The position numbers were made by a program, and so were the translations under genes. The notes below the pieces were generated by a model. The model ran no database searches. It was not told where the DNA came from and worked only from the letters and a program-made list of their open reading frames with translations. DNA of 64,000 nucleotides from Steroidobacter denitrificans (lineage in GTDB: Bacteria > Pseudomonadota > Gammaproteobacteria > Steroidobacterales > Steroidobacteraceae). This document shows, in pieces, positions 16,900 through 28,336 of the stretch (within the stretch, counting starts at the first letter, position 1; every line of letters begins with the position of its first letter). The DNA lies in contig NZ_CP011971.1 of NCBI RefSeq assembly GCF_001579945.1, positions 682,001-746,000 on the forward strand, read 5' to 3'.

Positions 16900-18321
16900 C
16901 TAGCGCGAGAGCGGGCGTTCCTGCAGGAAACCGTTGATCTCCTGGAGATCGGCCAATCCGAGGGTTCCTGAGGCGAGTTGGAGTTGCAGCACGTTGAGCA
17001 GATAATCGTAGCGGCTGCGTGAATAGTTGGTTTGTGCAGCGAACAATTGGCGTCGTGCATCCAGCACATCCACGGTGGTTCGGGTGCCGACCTCGAAGCC
17101 GGCTTCGGTCGCCTCCAGCGCAGTCTGGCTGGATTCCAGCGCCTGTCTGAGCGCCTTGACGCGGGATATTTCACTGAGTACGCCGAGGTAGGCGTCACGG
17201 GCCGAACGCTCGGTTTCACGATTCGCCCGCTCCAGACGTTCGCGTGCTGCGCGATGCAAATAAACACGCTGGCGCACACGCGAGGAAGCTGCACCGCCGG
17301 AATAAATGGGCACCGTGACTTGTATACCTATCGAATCGGTGGTCTGGGACTGATCGGCAGGGCTGCGTGCGGTGCTCTGGCCGGCAGCGTTGCGGCCGAT
17401 CTGGGTGCCATCGAAATCCTGATCGGAGCGGCTGGCCACCAGATCGATCGATGGGTAGTGCCCGGCACGTGCCACCCGGATGTCCTGTTTGGCGATATCG
17501 GTGGCTAGACGCGCAGAGATGACGCGCAGGTTCTGCTCCAGCGCTGTGCTCACCCACTGGTTCTGGTCGAGGGGATCCGGGATTTTCAGGGGCATGTCGT
17601 CGATCGGTGCCGCCAGGCTGTCGAATGACTCACCCGTCAGTTCGCGCAACAGTTCCCGGGTGGTTGCCAGCGTACGTTTAGCCTGGATCACGTTCGCGGC
17701 GGCCTGGTCATGTGCTGCGCGCGCTTCCTGGACATCCGTGATCGCGACCAACCCCACTTCGAAACGCTTATCGGCCTGTTCCAGTTGTCGCGAAAAGGCC
17801 TCCAGCGAGGCTTCGGCGGCGTCGACTGTGTCCTGGGCGGCGAGTACGTCGAAATAGCGCAGTGCAGTGCGCTGGATGAGGTCCTGCTGGGCGGCCTGGA
17901 AGTCTGCTTCGGCCTGTGCGACTTGCGCATCGGCACGCTTGAGTGCGACCCACTGATCCCAGCGAAACAGCGTCTGGCGCAGGCTCAACTCATACTGCCT
18001 GGCATCCAAGTCGCTGTCGCTGCCGATCGTGCGTGGTACCAGCGGGCTGGTGGGAATGGACGGATCGGAGTTGATGAGCGTGGTGCGCTCCACTTCCTGA
18101 TCGGTCTTCGAGTAGGAGCCGCTGGCGCTCAGCTGCGGCAGCAGCGCCGCCAATGCCTGCGGTTTGGATTCGAGGCTGGCTAGCCGATTGGCATCCGCCT
18201 CACGGATCTGGGGATCGCTCTGCAGGGCGCGCTGATAGACCGTGACCAGATCCGCGGGCCAGGCCACGCTCGCAAGCAACGATACGCTGCCGGCGATGAC
18301 GAGATATGCGCATGGCTTCAT
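16900..18321 (-). CDS. tolC: TolC-family outer-membrane efflux protein
   Basis: This 473-residue outer-membrane channel has a signal peptide (CAYLVIAGSVSLLASVAWPA) and two OEP repeats. The conserved strand-turn segments YELSLRQTLFRWDQW and IQVTVPIYSGGAASSRVRQ mark the barrel entries. TVDVLDARRQLFAAQTNYSRSR is the usual C-terminal helical motif. No membrane-fusion protein or pump gene lies beside it, so it probably serves several exporters. It follows pcm and a rhodanese gene on the same strand, an order found in several gammaproteobacteria. Confidence 0.92.
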   Translation of the reverse strand: MKPCAYLVIAGSVSLLASVAWPADLVTVYQRALQSDPQIREADANRLASLESKPQALAALLPQLSASGSYSKTDQEVERTTLINSDPSIPTSPLVPRTIGSDSDLDARQYELSLRQTLFRWDQWVALKRADAQVAQAEADFQAAQQDLIQRTALRYFDVLAAQDTVDAAEASLEAFSRQLEQADKRFEVGLVAITDVQEARAAHDQAAANVIQAKRTLATTRELLRELTGESFDSLAAPIDDMPLKIPDPLDQNQWVSTALEQNLRVISARLATDIAKQDIRVARAGHYPSIDLVASRSDQDFDGTQIGRNAAGQSTARSPADQSQTTDSIGIQVTVPIYSGGAASSRVRQRVYLHRAARERLERANRETERSARDAYLGVLSEISRVKALRQALESSQTALEATEAGFEVGTRTTVDVLDARRQLFAAQTNYSRSRYDYLLNVLQLQLASGTLGLADLQEINGFLQERPLSR

Positions 18322-18363
18322 GTATTGCTTCCATCGGCTCGCTGCCGAGTGTGGTTCGGTGCC

Positions 18364-18684
18364 TCAGTAACCGGGAATGCTTGTATCTACGTCACGGGAC
18401 CAAGCCAGTACACCACCTGCGAGATTAACTGCCTGGAAGCCGTTTTGTTGCAGGAATTTCGCTACATCCAGACTGCGCCGCCCCGAGCGGCACAGAATGA
18501 TCGTTTCGCGGCTGCGATCGAGTTCGCCGATGCGATCGATGATCTGATCCATCGGGATGTGTATCGCGCCAGGCACGGGTGCGATCTGTAACTCCCATTC
18601 TTCGCGTACATCCAGCAAGGTCAGGATATCGCCGCGCTCACGCCGCTCGATGAATTCGGCGGGAGTGATCTCGGGAATGCTCAT
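18364..18684 (-). CDS. Single-domain rhodanese-like protein
   Basis: This 106-residue cytoplasmic protein is one rhodanese domain. It has the N-terminal motif LTLLDVREEWELQIAPVPGA and the active-site cysteine in ILCRSGRRS. It probably transfers sulfane sulfur; the acceptor is unknown. It sits between pcm (55 bp upstream) and tolC (42 bp downstream) and is likely co-transcribed with them. Confidence 0.88.
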   Translation of the reverse strand: MSIPEITPAEFIERRERGDILTLLDVREEWELQIAPVPGAIHIPMDQIIDRIGELDRSRETIILCRSGRRSLDVAKFLQQNGFQAVNLAGGVLAWSRDVDTSIPGY

Positions 18685-18738
18685 GATGATACCGGCCGCA
18701 GGCCAGGAGAAAAAAGGAAGCCGCCGCCGCAGGTGCCG

Positions 18739-19380
18739 CTAGAACACGAAGGTGGACGGGCGTGGTGCGTTGATGAGAGGATCGATAATCGTCTCGAACA
18801 GACTTTCGTGCTGCCATTCGCGCTCGCCGGTCCGGGTCACCTTCCAGGCTTCCATGACCGGTGCCTGCCCGACGACGATGAACATTCGTCCACCGATGCG
18901 CAGGGCTTGCTGAAACCGCTCGTCATAGATCGGCAACGAGCCCGTCACGGCGATAGCGTCATAGGCCGATTGTTCCTGGAGCTGCAGCGCATCGGCGAGT
19001 TCGACGGCGACGTTGTTGGCGGCAACGGCGAGCAGGTTCGTTTTTGCCAAGGCTGCCAGTTCCGGAATGATTTCCAGCGAGCGGACCCGGGCGGCAAGCC
19101 TGGATAGGCAGGCTGACAGGTAGCCGCTGCCGGTACCGACTTCCAGTACCATATCGTTGCTGTCGACAGCCAGGGATTGGAGGATACGCCCATGCAGCTT
19201 GGCCGGTAGCATCGTTTGGCCATGGGGCAGCGGGATCGGCGCATCCATGTGCGCCAGTTCGCCATAACCTGGTGCGAACACTTCCCGATGCACCTGCCTC
19301 ATGACGTCAAGTACGCGATCGTCGAACACGTTCCAAGTGCGAACTTGCTGCTCGATCATCGTGTCGCGCGCGGCTTCCAT
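18739..19380 (-). CDS. pcm: Protein-L-isoaspartate O-methyltransferase
   Basis: Pcm methylates L-isoaspartyl residues in damaged proteins using S-adenosylmethionine, allowing their repair. The 213-residue protein has the SAM-binding motif VLEVGTGSGYLSACLS and the substrate motif PIPLPHGQTMLPAKLHGR. The C terminus is somewhat divergent. It is the first gene of the pcm-rhodanese-tolC run. Confidence 0.92.
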   Translation of the reverse strand: MEAARDTMIEQQVRTWNVFDDRVLDVMRQVHREVFAPGYGELAHMDAPIPLPHGQTMLPAKLHGRILQSLAVDSNDMVLEVGTGSGYLSACLSRLAARVRSLEIIPELAALAKTNLLAVAANNVAVELADALQLQEQSAYDAIAVTGSLPIYDERFQQALRIGGRMFIVVGQAPVMEAWKVTRTGEREWQHESLFETIIDPLINAPRPSTFVF

Positions 19381-19877
19381 AGTCGTGGAGGAGATATCGT
19401 TGAGAGGAGCGCAAGGTTACGAACTTTGAATCCGGCACACAAGTTCAGGCGGCTGGTTCAGGCGGGCGGCTTATGACAAGCCAGCATATTGCGGCCCAGG
19501 CCGGCAGATCGAAACGCCGGTCGAGCTATCCGCCGGGCCGCCGCTGAGCCGACCGGGCGCAAACCGGCGAAAATCTGCCGCCGGAGCCGCCCAGCGGACC
19601 TGGCGCAGTGCTGCAACCGGCAGGTTCAGGGCTCGGCATCGGACCGCTATGAAATGACTGCCTACAATATGGTCAATCCGCAAGGCAGGAGAGCCGCCGT
19701 TCGCTATGCTACCGGCGGGAAACCAGGGATTTGCGTGCGTGTCCGCCGTTTGGTTCCGAATAGGCTTGCAATCCGGGAATGGAAGGCGGGAATACGCTAA
19801 CGCAAGGCGACCGACCGGGCGCTACCGGTGATGATTGGAGCGATGGTCGGGGTAATGGTTGAGTTGGCTGTTAATTG
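19381..19877. other. Long divergent intergenic region
   Basis: About 500 bp lie between pcm (leftward) and the GGDEF-EAL gene (rightward). No frame here has recognisable coding character, and I see no clear terminator, RNA gene or strong sigma-70 promoter. It must carry promoters for both sides. The short reading frames present are GC-rich and without similarity that I can name. Confidence 0.5.
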
Positions 19878-22190
19878 GTGAGTGCCCTTATTTTGGGGAC
19901 CTTGACTCTTTCACTGGTTGTTGCGGTCGTAGCGCTGCTGGCGCTGCTCGTATGGCGCGAGCTGCGGGCGGCGGCGTTGGTGCGAGCGGCAGGCCAGCTT
20001 GAAGATATCGTGCGTACCGGGCGGTTCGCGGAACGGTTGCGCGGCGGCGGCGGCGGCGCCGTTGCGCCATTCACCGACAGCGCCAACCGGCTGTTGGAAC
20101 AGGTGGCGCTGAAAGAAATGCTGATCGATGAACGTGAGCGTTCTCTCGCCGGCTTGCTGGGCGGTCTGCATGAGGCGGTGGCCGTGTATCGCGAGGCGTT
20201 CGTATTCGGCAATGAACGATTCGCTTCCTTGATGGGCCTGACGGAGGCCCGGCAGCTGGAGGGCCGGACCCTGTCCGAACTGGTCCATCCTGACTATGCC
20301 GATCTGGCACGTGAGCATCTGCGGCGTACGCTCCACGCGGAGCCGGGGCTGGAACGCCTGGAAATAGAACTGCGCCCGGAGAGCGGCTGCACCGTTCGGG
20401 CGGAGCTGACCGCGGTCAGGATCGATTATCAGAACGGCGCGGCATTACTGCTTACCGTAGTCGAGATGGGGCCGCGCGTGGCGGCGGTGCCGAGCCCGTC
20501 GCGCGCCCGTTCGACGGCGTGGGAAACACTCGATTCCCTGGGGGAAGGCGTCGTCACCACCGACATCAACGGGCGCATCGACTATCTCAATCAGGCGGGT
20601 GAACAATTGCTCGGCGTCAGCGCCGTGGACGCACTGGGCAAGGGGATCACCGATATTATCACGCTGCTCGATGAAGGCAGCCGGGGCTCCTTGGGCGATC
20701 CGGTGCGCCATTGCCTGGCAACCCAATCGAAGATCACGGCGGGACGCCGCGGGGTGATGATTTCGCACGGTGACGGCGAGGAGCGCTCCGTCGAGTTGAC
20801 GGTGACGCCGCTGAAGGGGCAGAAGGGCGATTTGCTGGGCACCGTCATCGTGGTGCGTGATGTCAGCGAATTACGCGGCATCACCAAGCAGATGTCCTAT
20901 CAGGCGAGTCATGATGCGCTCACCGGCCTGGTGAATCGCCGGGAATTCGAGCGGCGGCTGGAGGAAGTGCTGGCGATGGCGCATTCCGGCGACGGGCACC
21001 ATGTGTTGTGTTACCTGGATCTCGATCGCTTCAAGGCAGTCAACGATAGCTGCGGCCATATGGCGGGCGACGGCATGCTGCGTGAAGTCGCGGCCCTGAT
21101 CAAGGAAGCGGTGCGGGATTCCGATACGGTCGGACGTTTGGGAGGGGACGAATTCGGCATGCTGCTGGTGGGTTGTCCTCTGGACAAGGCGCGCCAGATC
21201 GCCGATGACGTGGTGCGTAGGATCAGCGAATACCGCTTTGTGTGGAAGGACAAGATATTCAATATCGGGGTCAGTGTCGGGCTGATCGAGATATCACGGG
21301 AAAGCGGCGCACCCGAAGAAGTGATGAGCGCAGCCGATTCGGCCTGCTACGTAGCAAAAAGACAGGGCAATCATGTGCACGTCTATTCGGCTCGTGACGA
21401 AGCGGTGGCGCGACATCGTGGCGAGATCCATTGGCTGCAGCAGCTGCAGTCTGCGCTGAAGGAGAATCGCTTCGAACTGCTGGCGCAGCCGATCGTAGCC
21501 ACCGCTACCGATCCGAAACAGGGACCGGCGCTGGAGGTACTGCTGCGTTTGCAGGATGAGGGCATGCCGGAGGGTATCTCACCGGTCGAGTTCTTGCGTG
21601 CGGCGGAGCGTTATCGACTGATGCCGGACGTGGATCGATGGGTCGTGCAAACGGCATTGACCGCGCTGGGCCGCGGCGGCATCCGCTTGCCCGCGCATCG
21701 CAGCCTGGCGATCAACCTGTCGGGACAAACATTGGGAGATCCGCAATTTCTGGAGTTCGTCGTGGACGTGCTGGATCGTACGGGCGTGTCGCCCAGCCAG
21801 CTGTGCTTCGAGGTGACGGAAAACTCGGTCATTACGAATATCGAGCATGCGCAGCGTTTCATCGGCGTACTGCATGGCATGGGATGCCAGTTCGCGCTGG
21901 ATGATTTCGGCCGCGGCTTGTCCTCGTTCGGCAACCTCAAAAATCTCGCGCTCGACTATTTGAAGATCGACGGCACGTTCATCCGCAATCTGGGAACCGA
22001 CAGCGTCAATCAGGCGATGGTTGCGGCCATGGTCAAGCTGGCGCGAAGCTTGAATTTCCAGGTCATCGCGGAGCAGGTCGAGGATGCGGGAGCGCTGCAG
22101 ATCGCCACCAGGATGGGCGTGGATTTCGTGCAGGGCTTCCACGTGGGCCGGCCGCAGCCGCTGGCCAGAGTGGTGGTTCGCACGACGTAG
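19878..22190 (+). CDS. Membrane PAS-GGDEF-EAL cyclic-di-GMP signalling protein
   Basis: This ~770-residue protein has one N-terminal membrane helix, two PAS-like regions (about 70-190 and 210-330), a GGDEF domain and an EAL domain. The GGDEF signature is intact (GRLGGDEFGML). The EAL domain starts with EVLLR in place of EALLR. It keeps NLSGQTL, CFEVTEN, ALDDFGRGLSSFGNL, YLKIDGTFI and AEQVED, so phosphodiesterase activity is plausible. The start is not ATG: GTG at 19878 or TTG at 19875. It stands alone, and the PAS ligand cannot be predicted. Confidence 0.92.
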   Translation: MSALILGTLTLSLVVAVVALLALLVWRELRAAALVRAAGQLEDIVRTGRFAERLRGGGGGAVAPFTDSANRLLEQVALKEMLIDERERSLAGLLGGLHEAVAVYREAFVFGNERFASLMGLTEARQLEGRTLSELVHPDYADLAREHLRRTLHAEPGLERLEIELRPESGCTVRAELTAVRIDYQNGAALLLTVVEMGPRVAAVPSPSRARSTAWETLDSLGEGVVTTDINGRIDYLNQAGEQLLGVSAVDALGKGITDIITLLDEGSRGSLGDPVRHCLATQSKITAGRRGVMISHGDGEERSVELTVTPLKGQKGDLLGTVIVVRDVSELRGITKQMSYQASHDALTGLVNRREFERRLEEVLAMAHSGDGHHVLCYLDLDRFKAVNDSCGHMAGDGMLREVAALIKEAVRDSDTVGRLGGDEFGMLLVGCPLDKARQIADDVVRRISEYRFVWKDKIFNIGVSVGLIEISRESGAPEEVMSAADSACYVAKRQGNHVHVYSARDEAVARHRGEIHWLQQLQSALKENRFELLAQPIVATATDPKQGPALEVLLRLQDEGMPEGISPVEFLRAAERYRLMPDVDRWVVQTALTALGRGGIRLPAHRSLAINLSGQTLGDPQFLEFVVDVLDRTGVSPSQLCFEVTENSVITNIEHAQRFIGVLHGMGCQFALDDFGRGLSSFGNLKNLALDYLKIDGTFIRNLGTDSVNQAMVAAMVKLARSLNFQVIAEQVEDAGALQIATRMGVDFVQGFHVGRPQPLARVVVRTT

Positions 22191-22238
22191 CGTCTATGCC
22201 GCGGTCCAGCAGGATGCCGTGTAGGATCGTTGTGAAAT

Positions 22239-22267
22239 AAAAACGGCGCAGCCGTGAAGCTGCGCCG
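22239..22267 (-). terminator. Rho-independent terminator of hppA
   Basis: A perfect 9-bp stem (22244-22252 with 22259-22267, 6-nt loop) is followed on the minus strand by five T residues (A run at 22239-22243). It lies just past the hppA stop codon. Confidence 0.85.
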
Positions 22268-22295
22268 CTTGGGGAGAGGCCGGCGGGTGGGTTGC

Positions 22296-24332
<2,037 letters not shown>

Positions 24333-24386
24333 GAAAATGATCCTCCCCTTTGCGGGAAATTAGTTCTTAAAAGCTTACGTTGGACT

Positions 24387-24409
24387 TCGCGGCGATGCTT
24401 GCGCCGCGA
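24387..24409. other. Hairpin between pfp and hppA
   Basis: An 8-bp perfect stem (24387-24394 with 24402-24409, 7-nt loop) lies in the pfp-hppA gap. There is no T run on the minus strand after it, so it is not a standard terminator. It could be a partial attenuator or a stability element. Confidence 0.4.
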
Positions 24410-24461
24410 TGCCGAGCCTGCCGGGACCAAAGTACTTTACCGGCGGGCCGAGCTGGTAAAA

Positions 24462-25733
24462 CTATAGCACAAAGCCTTTTTTGAGCTGCTTTTTCACGGG
24501 CACATTCTTCAGGACCACATACTGCGGCAGGCCGTCCTTGTAGGGTGGGTAGTCCTCGCCGCGAATCAGGCCGGAGAGATAGCGGCGGGCCTTGGCCGTG
24601 ATATGGAATCCATCCGCAGTGATGTAGTCACGCGGCAGCATTTTTTCCTTGTTGGCGACGCTTTCGAGGTCCGCCATGCCGATTTTCCAGCGGTAAGGCC
24701 GGTCGGAGACACGCACGATCGCCGGCATGACCGCATTGTGGCCCTTGAGCGCCAGTTCCACCGCGGCCTTGCCGACCGCATAGGCCTGTTCCACGTCGAC
24801 CTTGGAGGCGATGTGCCGGGCCGCGCGCTGCAGATAGTCGGCAACCGCCCAGTGATACTTGTAGCCCAGGCGGACCTTGATCCGCTGTGCGATGAAGGGC
24901 GCCACGCCGCCGAGCTGGGCATGGCCGAAAGCGTCGCGGCCGCCTGTTTCGGAAAGAAATTTACCCGCGGCATCGCGTACGCCTTCGGAGACCACGATCG
25001 CACAGTACCCGTATTTTTCCACGCTGCGTTTTACACGCGCGCAAAAGCGATCCTCATCGAAGGCGATTTCCGGAAACAGGATGATGTGGGGTGCATCTGC
25101 GGCCTGTTCAGCGGCCAGTCCGCCGGCCGCGGCGATCCAGCCGGCATGCCGGCCCATCACTTCCAGAACGAACACCTTGGTCGATGTCTTCGCCATCGAG
25201 GCGACATCGAAGCCGGCCTCGCGGATGGATACGGCGACATACTTGGCCACCGAACCGAAGCCCGGACAGCAGTCGGTCATCGGTAGATCGTTGTCCACGG
25301 TCTTGGGGATATGAATCGCCTGAATGGGATAGCCCAGACGTTCGGCGAGTTGCGAAACCTTGAGGCAGGTGTCAGCCGAATCGCCGCCGCCGTTGTAAAA
25401 AAAATAGCCGATGTCGTGCGCCTTGAAGACCTCGATCAGACGCAGGTACTGGGTGGGATCGTCCTCGAATTTCCGGAGCTTGTAGCGGGCTGAACCGAAG
25501 GCGCCCGAGGGGGTATGCCGCAGCGCACGGATCGCGGCGGCCGATTCTCGCCGGGTATCGACCAGGTCTTCCATCAGGGCGCCGACGATGCCGTGTCGGC
25601 CGGCGTAGAGCGTTGCGATGCGTTGCGGATGCTTGCGGCAGGTTTCGATGACCCCGCAGGCCGAGGCGTTGATCACCGCGGTCACGCCGCCTGATTGGGC
25701 ATAGAAGGCATTGCGGGGTTTCATGGCGGGCAT
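24462..25733 (-). CDS. pfp: Pyrophosphate-dependent 6-phosphofructokinase
   Basis: The enzyme reversibly phosphorylates fructose 6-phosphate using PPi instead of ATP. The 423-residue protein has a phosphofructokinase fold with NGGGDSADT, where Asp at the ATP/PPi-selecting position favours PPi. The catalytic loop PKTVDNDLPMTDCCPGFGS is of the PPi-dependent subfamily type, and VMGRHAGWIAAAGG also fits. It precedes hppA on the same strand. A pfp-H+-PPase pairing is known from methanotrophs such as Methylococcus capsulatus. The exact start (25733 or the ATG 9 nt later) is open. Confidence 0.92.
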   Translation of the reverse strand: MPAMKPRNAFYAQSGGVTAVINASACGVIETCRKHPQRIATLYAGRHGIVGALMEDLVDTRRESAAAIRALRHTPSGAFGSARYKLRKFEDDPTQYLRLIEVFKAHDIGYFFYNGGGDSADTCLKVSQLAERLGYPIQAIHIPKTVDNDLPMTDCCPGFGSVAKYVAVSIREAGFDVASMAKTSTKVFVLEVMGRHAGWIAAAGGLAAEQAADAPHIILFPEIAFDEDRFCARVKRSVEKYGYCAIVVSEGVRDAAGKFLSETGGRDAFGHAQLGGVAPFIAQRIKVRLGYKYHWAVADYLQRAARHIASKVDVEQAYAVGKAAVELALKGHNAVMPAIVRVSDRPYRWKIGMADLESVANKEKMLPRDYITADGFHITAKARRYLSGLIRGEDYPPYKDGLPQYVVLKNVPVKKQLKKGFVL

Positions 25734-25872
25734 GCATCACCTGGACGAACGTGGCAATGAGTCAAGGATAGCGCAGCGGGTGGCTGGCCGGGCGTTCGAA
25801 ACCAAGGTTTCCTAGTACCCAGGCGCCTCGCTTTTCTGTAGGGTAGCGCCTCTTTTCTGGAGGTCCGCGCGA

Positions 25873-27063
25873 ATGATGCGTATCGTACTGTTGGGAGCCC
25901 CGGGGTCGGGCAAGGGAACACAGGCGCAACGTCTACAAGCGAAATATGGTGTGCCCCAGGTCTCTTCCGGAGATCTGCTGCGCGACGCCGTGGCGCGTGG
26001 AACGGCGCTAGGCCTGAAGGCCAAGGCGGCGATGGATTCCGGGCAACTCGTTTCCGACGATATCGTGCTGGGATTGATCCGGGATCGCCTTGGCCGTCCC
26101 GATGCGGCGAACGGCTTCATCCTCGATGGCTTTCCCCGCAATATCGATCAGGCCAAGGCGCTGAGCAAACTGTTGGAGGACATAGGACAGCCCCTGGAGG
26201 TCGTGCTGTTGCTCGACGTGCGCCGGCAATCCCTGGCCCGGCGTCTGACCGGACGGCGCAGCTGCCCCAAATGCGGCGCGATCTACAATATTCATTCGCT
26301 GCCGGCCGGCGTCATGACCTGCGCGCGCGATGGAACGGAACTCTATCAGCGGCCCGATGACAAGGAAGAAGTCATCGATAAGCGCCTGGAGGTCTACGAG
26401 CGGCAGACCCGGCCGCTGGTCCGGCATTACACGCGGCTGGGTTTGCTGCGGGCGGTCGCGGGCGAAGGTGAGCAGGATGAAGTATTCGAGCGCATGGAAT
26501 CCGCCGCGCTGACCAGGCCCGTCTCATCGGCAGCAGTGCGGGTCGGCCGCAAGTCGGCCAAGCGCACGCCGCGATCTGCGAAACCGGTGCGATCGAGGAC
26601 GATCCGCCCTGCCGGCGGAGCGGCGAAATCCAAGACGGCGAAATCCAAGGCATCGAGTCCGGTGGTCCGGCCGGCGAAATCATCAGGTAAGAAGGCGGTC
26701 GCCAAGGCCCGGCCGGCGGGTACGGTGATCCGGAAAGCAAAGTCCGCCGGCAAGACGGCGCTGCGCAAGGCAGGCGTCAAAGCGACCAAGACAGCCAAGG
26801 TAGCCAAGGCCGCCAAGGCCGCTGCGAGCAAGACGGCTAAGGTGGCCGCGAGCGCAAGGAAGCCGGCCACGGTCACCGCAAGAAGGAAGGCCGGAACGAC
26901 GAAGAAGCTGTCCAGGAAAGCCGCCAGGCCGACGGCAAGAACAGCGCTAGGCCGCAAGACTGCGAAGCAGCGCACGGCACGGGCGCCTCGCGCGGCCGGC
27001 AGCCGCGGGGTACGCCGCGGGGCAGCAGGGAAAACAGCCAAAAAAGCGGCAAGGAAGAAATAA
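25873..27063 (+). CDS. adk: Adenylate kinase with long histone-H1-like C-terminal tail
   Basis: Residues 1-211 are a complete adenylate kinase that interconverts ATP+AMP and 2 ADP. The P-loop is GAPGSGKGT (8-16), and FILDGFPRN is the AMP-site motif. The LID domain has a zinc-type Cys131-x2-Cys134-x15-Cys150-x2-Asp153 set. Residues 212-396 form an extra tail made almost only of Lys, Ala, Arg, Thr, Ser, Gly, Pro and Val, with KTAK/AAKA-type repeats as in histone H1 or AlgP. Normal adenylate kinases end near residue 215. TGGAGGT 9 nt before the first ATG supports the start. The tail should bind DNA, RNA or polyphosphate; this is inference. Confidence 0.95.
   Translation: MMRIVLLGAPGSGKGTQAQRLQAKYGVPQVSSGDLLRDAVARGTALGLKAKAAMDSGQLVSDDIVLGLIRDRLGRPDAANGFILDGFPRNIDQAKALSKLLEDIGQPLEVVLLLDVRRQSLARRLTGRRSCPKCGAIYNIHSLPAGVMTCARDGTELYQRPDDKEEVIDKRLEVYERQTRPLVRHYTRLGLLRAVAGEGEQDEVFERMESAALTRPVSSAAVRVGRKSAKRTPRSAKPVRSRTIRPAGGAAKSKTAKSKASSPVVRPAKSSGKKAVAKARPAGTVIRKAKSAGKTALRKAGVKATKTAKVAKAAKAAASKTAKVAASARKPATVTARRKAGTTKKLSRKAARPTARTALGRKTAKQRTARAPRAAGSRGVRRGAAGKTAKKAARKK
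26506..27060 (+). repeat. Low-complexity Lys/Ala-rich coding repeat
   Basis: This stretch encodes the adenylate kinase tail. It is built of irregular repeats of AAG-GCN/GCC-AAG-type codons (for example TAKVAKAAKAAASKTAKVAA). The reading frame stays open to a single TAA. Confidence 0.85.
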
Positions 27064-27159
27064 ACCCGGGGTTGCTGCAGGAGGGGCAACCCGGCCGCGG
27101 TGATCCCTTCATGAGGATTCTTCGGCGGTCGTTCTCGACGATGGAATAGGGGGATGGGA

Positions 27160-28263
27160 TCAGGCTCCGGCGAGTGCGGCCAGGTGCTCGCCGATCACTT
27201 CGCGGCGCCATCCCTTCGTCAGGCGCTCGGCATGACCCGAGAACACCAGGCGCTCGACATCGCGACGTGTCGCGAGCAGTTCGGGACTGATGCGCAACTC
27301 CTGGGCTTGGGTGCGTACGAAGTTCATGAGCCGCGTCACTTGTGAGAGCTGTTGTGGTTCGGGCCGCTGCGGCAGTGTTGCGGGCGCTTCGGCGTCCGCC
27401 ATGCCGCACCCTTGCTCCACCAGCGACAATAGTTCCGCGCCTCGACGGCGAATGACACCGGCAGGCAGGGTGCGGATCCGCCCGAGATCCTGGATGCTCG
27501 CGGGCAGACGCTCGGCGATCTCGCGCAGGGCGTCATCGGTAAGAATCCAGCCTCGAGGCTTGTCGTGCCTCATTGCGGTGTTTTCACGCCATTGCGCCAG
27601 CAGCTTCGCAGTGGCGCGCTGCTCGGGTTGCAGCCGGTCCAATCCCTTGAGCCGTTGCCATGCAGTCCGCGGATCGGTTCGGTGCAACTCCAGACGTTCG
27701 AGTTCGCATGTCTCCTCAAGCAGCCATTCCAGCCGGCCGGCCGCCTCCAGGGCGTTACGCAGATCCAGATACAAGGGCACAAGATAACGTACGTCGTCGG
27801 CGGCATAGCGCAGTTGCTCCTCGCTGAGCGGCCGTCGCGACCAGTCCGCACGTGTATGAGCCTTTGCCAGGGTAACGCTCAGGCGTTCGGCAACGAGCGG
27901 CCCGTAGCCGATCTGCGCGGGGTAGCCGAGCAGGGCTGCTGCGATCTGGGTGTCGAACACCGGACCTGGCGGGCCCGATGGGCTGGTCAAGGAGATCACT
28001 TCGTAGTCCTGGCGCGCCGCATGCAGCACCTTGGTGCATTCGCGGTTTGCAAGCAGTTGCCATAGCGGCTGCAGATCGGGTATCGCCAGCGGATCGATGA
28101 GCGTACAGAAATCCGGCGTGGCGGCTTGAATGAGGCAGAGCTGAGGGAAATAGGTGCTCTCGCGCATGAATTCGGTGTCGAGAGCAAGGAAACGAGCGGC
28201 CGACAGCCGCTCCAGGGCCAACAGGAGATCGGCGGACGTAGCTATGGGAAGCGTGGCTTGCAT
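27160..28263 (-). CDS. rnd: Ribonuclease D
   Basis: This 3'-5' exoribonuclease trims tRNA and other small RNA ends. The 367-residue protein has the DEDD exonuclease domain: FLALDTEFMRE, KVLHAARQDYEV and RYAADDVRYLVPLYLDLR give the four acidic metal ligands. An HRDC domain follows (about residues 205-290; ATAKLLAQWRENTAMR). It faces adk convergently and is divergent from the membrane protein gene at 28337. Confidence 0.94.
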   Translation of the reverse strand: MQATLPIATSADLLLALERLSAARFLALDTEFMRESTYFPQLCLIQAATPDFCTLIDPLAIPDLQPLWQLLANRECTKVLHAARQDYEVISLTSPSGPPGPVFDTQIAAALLGYPAQIGYGPLVAERLSVTLAKAHTRADWSRRPLSEEQLRYAADDVRYLVPLYLDLRNALEAAGRLEWLLEETCELERLELHRTDPRTAWQRLKGLDRLQPEQRATAKLLAQWRENTAMRHDKPRGWILTDDALREIAERLPASIQDLGRIRTLPAGVIRRRGAELLSLVEQGCGMADAEAPATLPQRPEPQQLSQVTRLMNFVRTQAQELRISPELLATRRDVERLVFSGHAERLTKGWRREVIGEHLAALAGA

Positions 28264-28336
28264 GAAGGTGCGTGTACAATCGGCCTGGGGATGACCGCAT
28301 CGATATTATAGGCGCCGCGCCGGCTTCTCGACTCAC

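Noticed and set aside
27067-27100. Hairpin after adk as a terminator
   Set aside because: The stem has a bulge and there is no T run.
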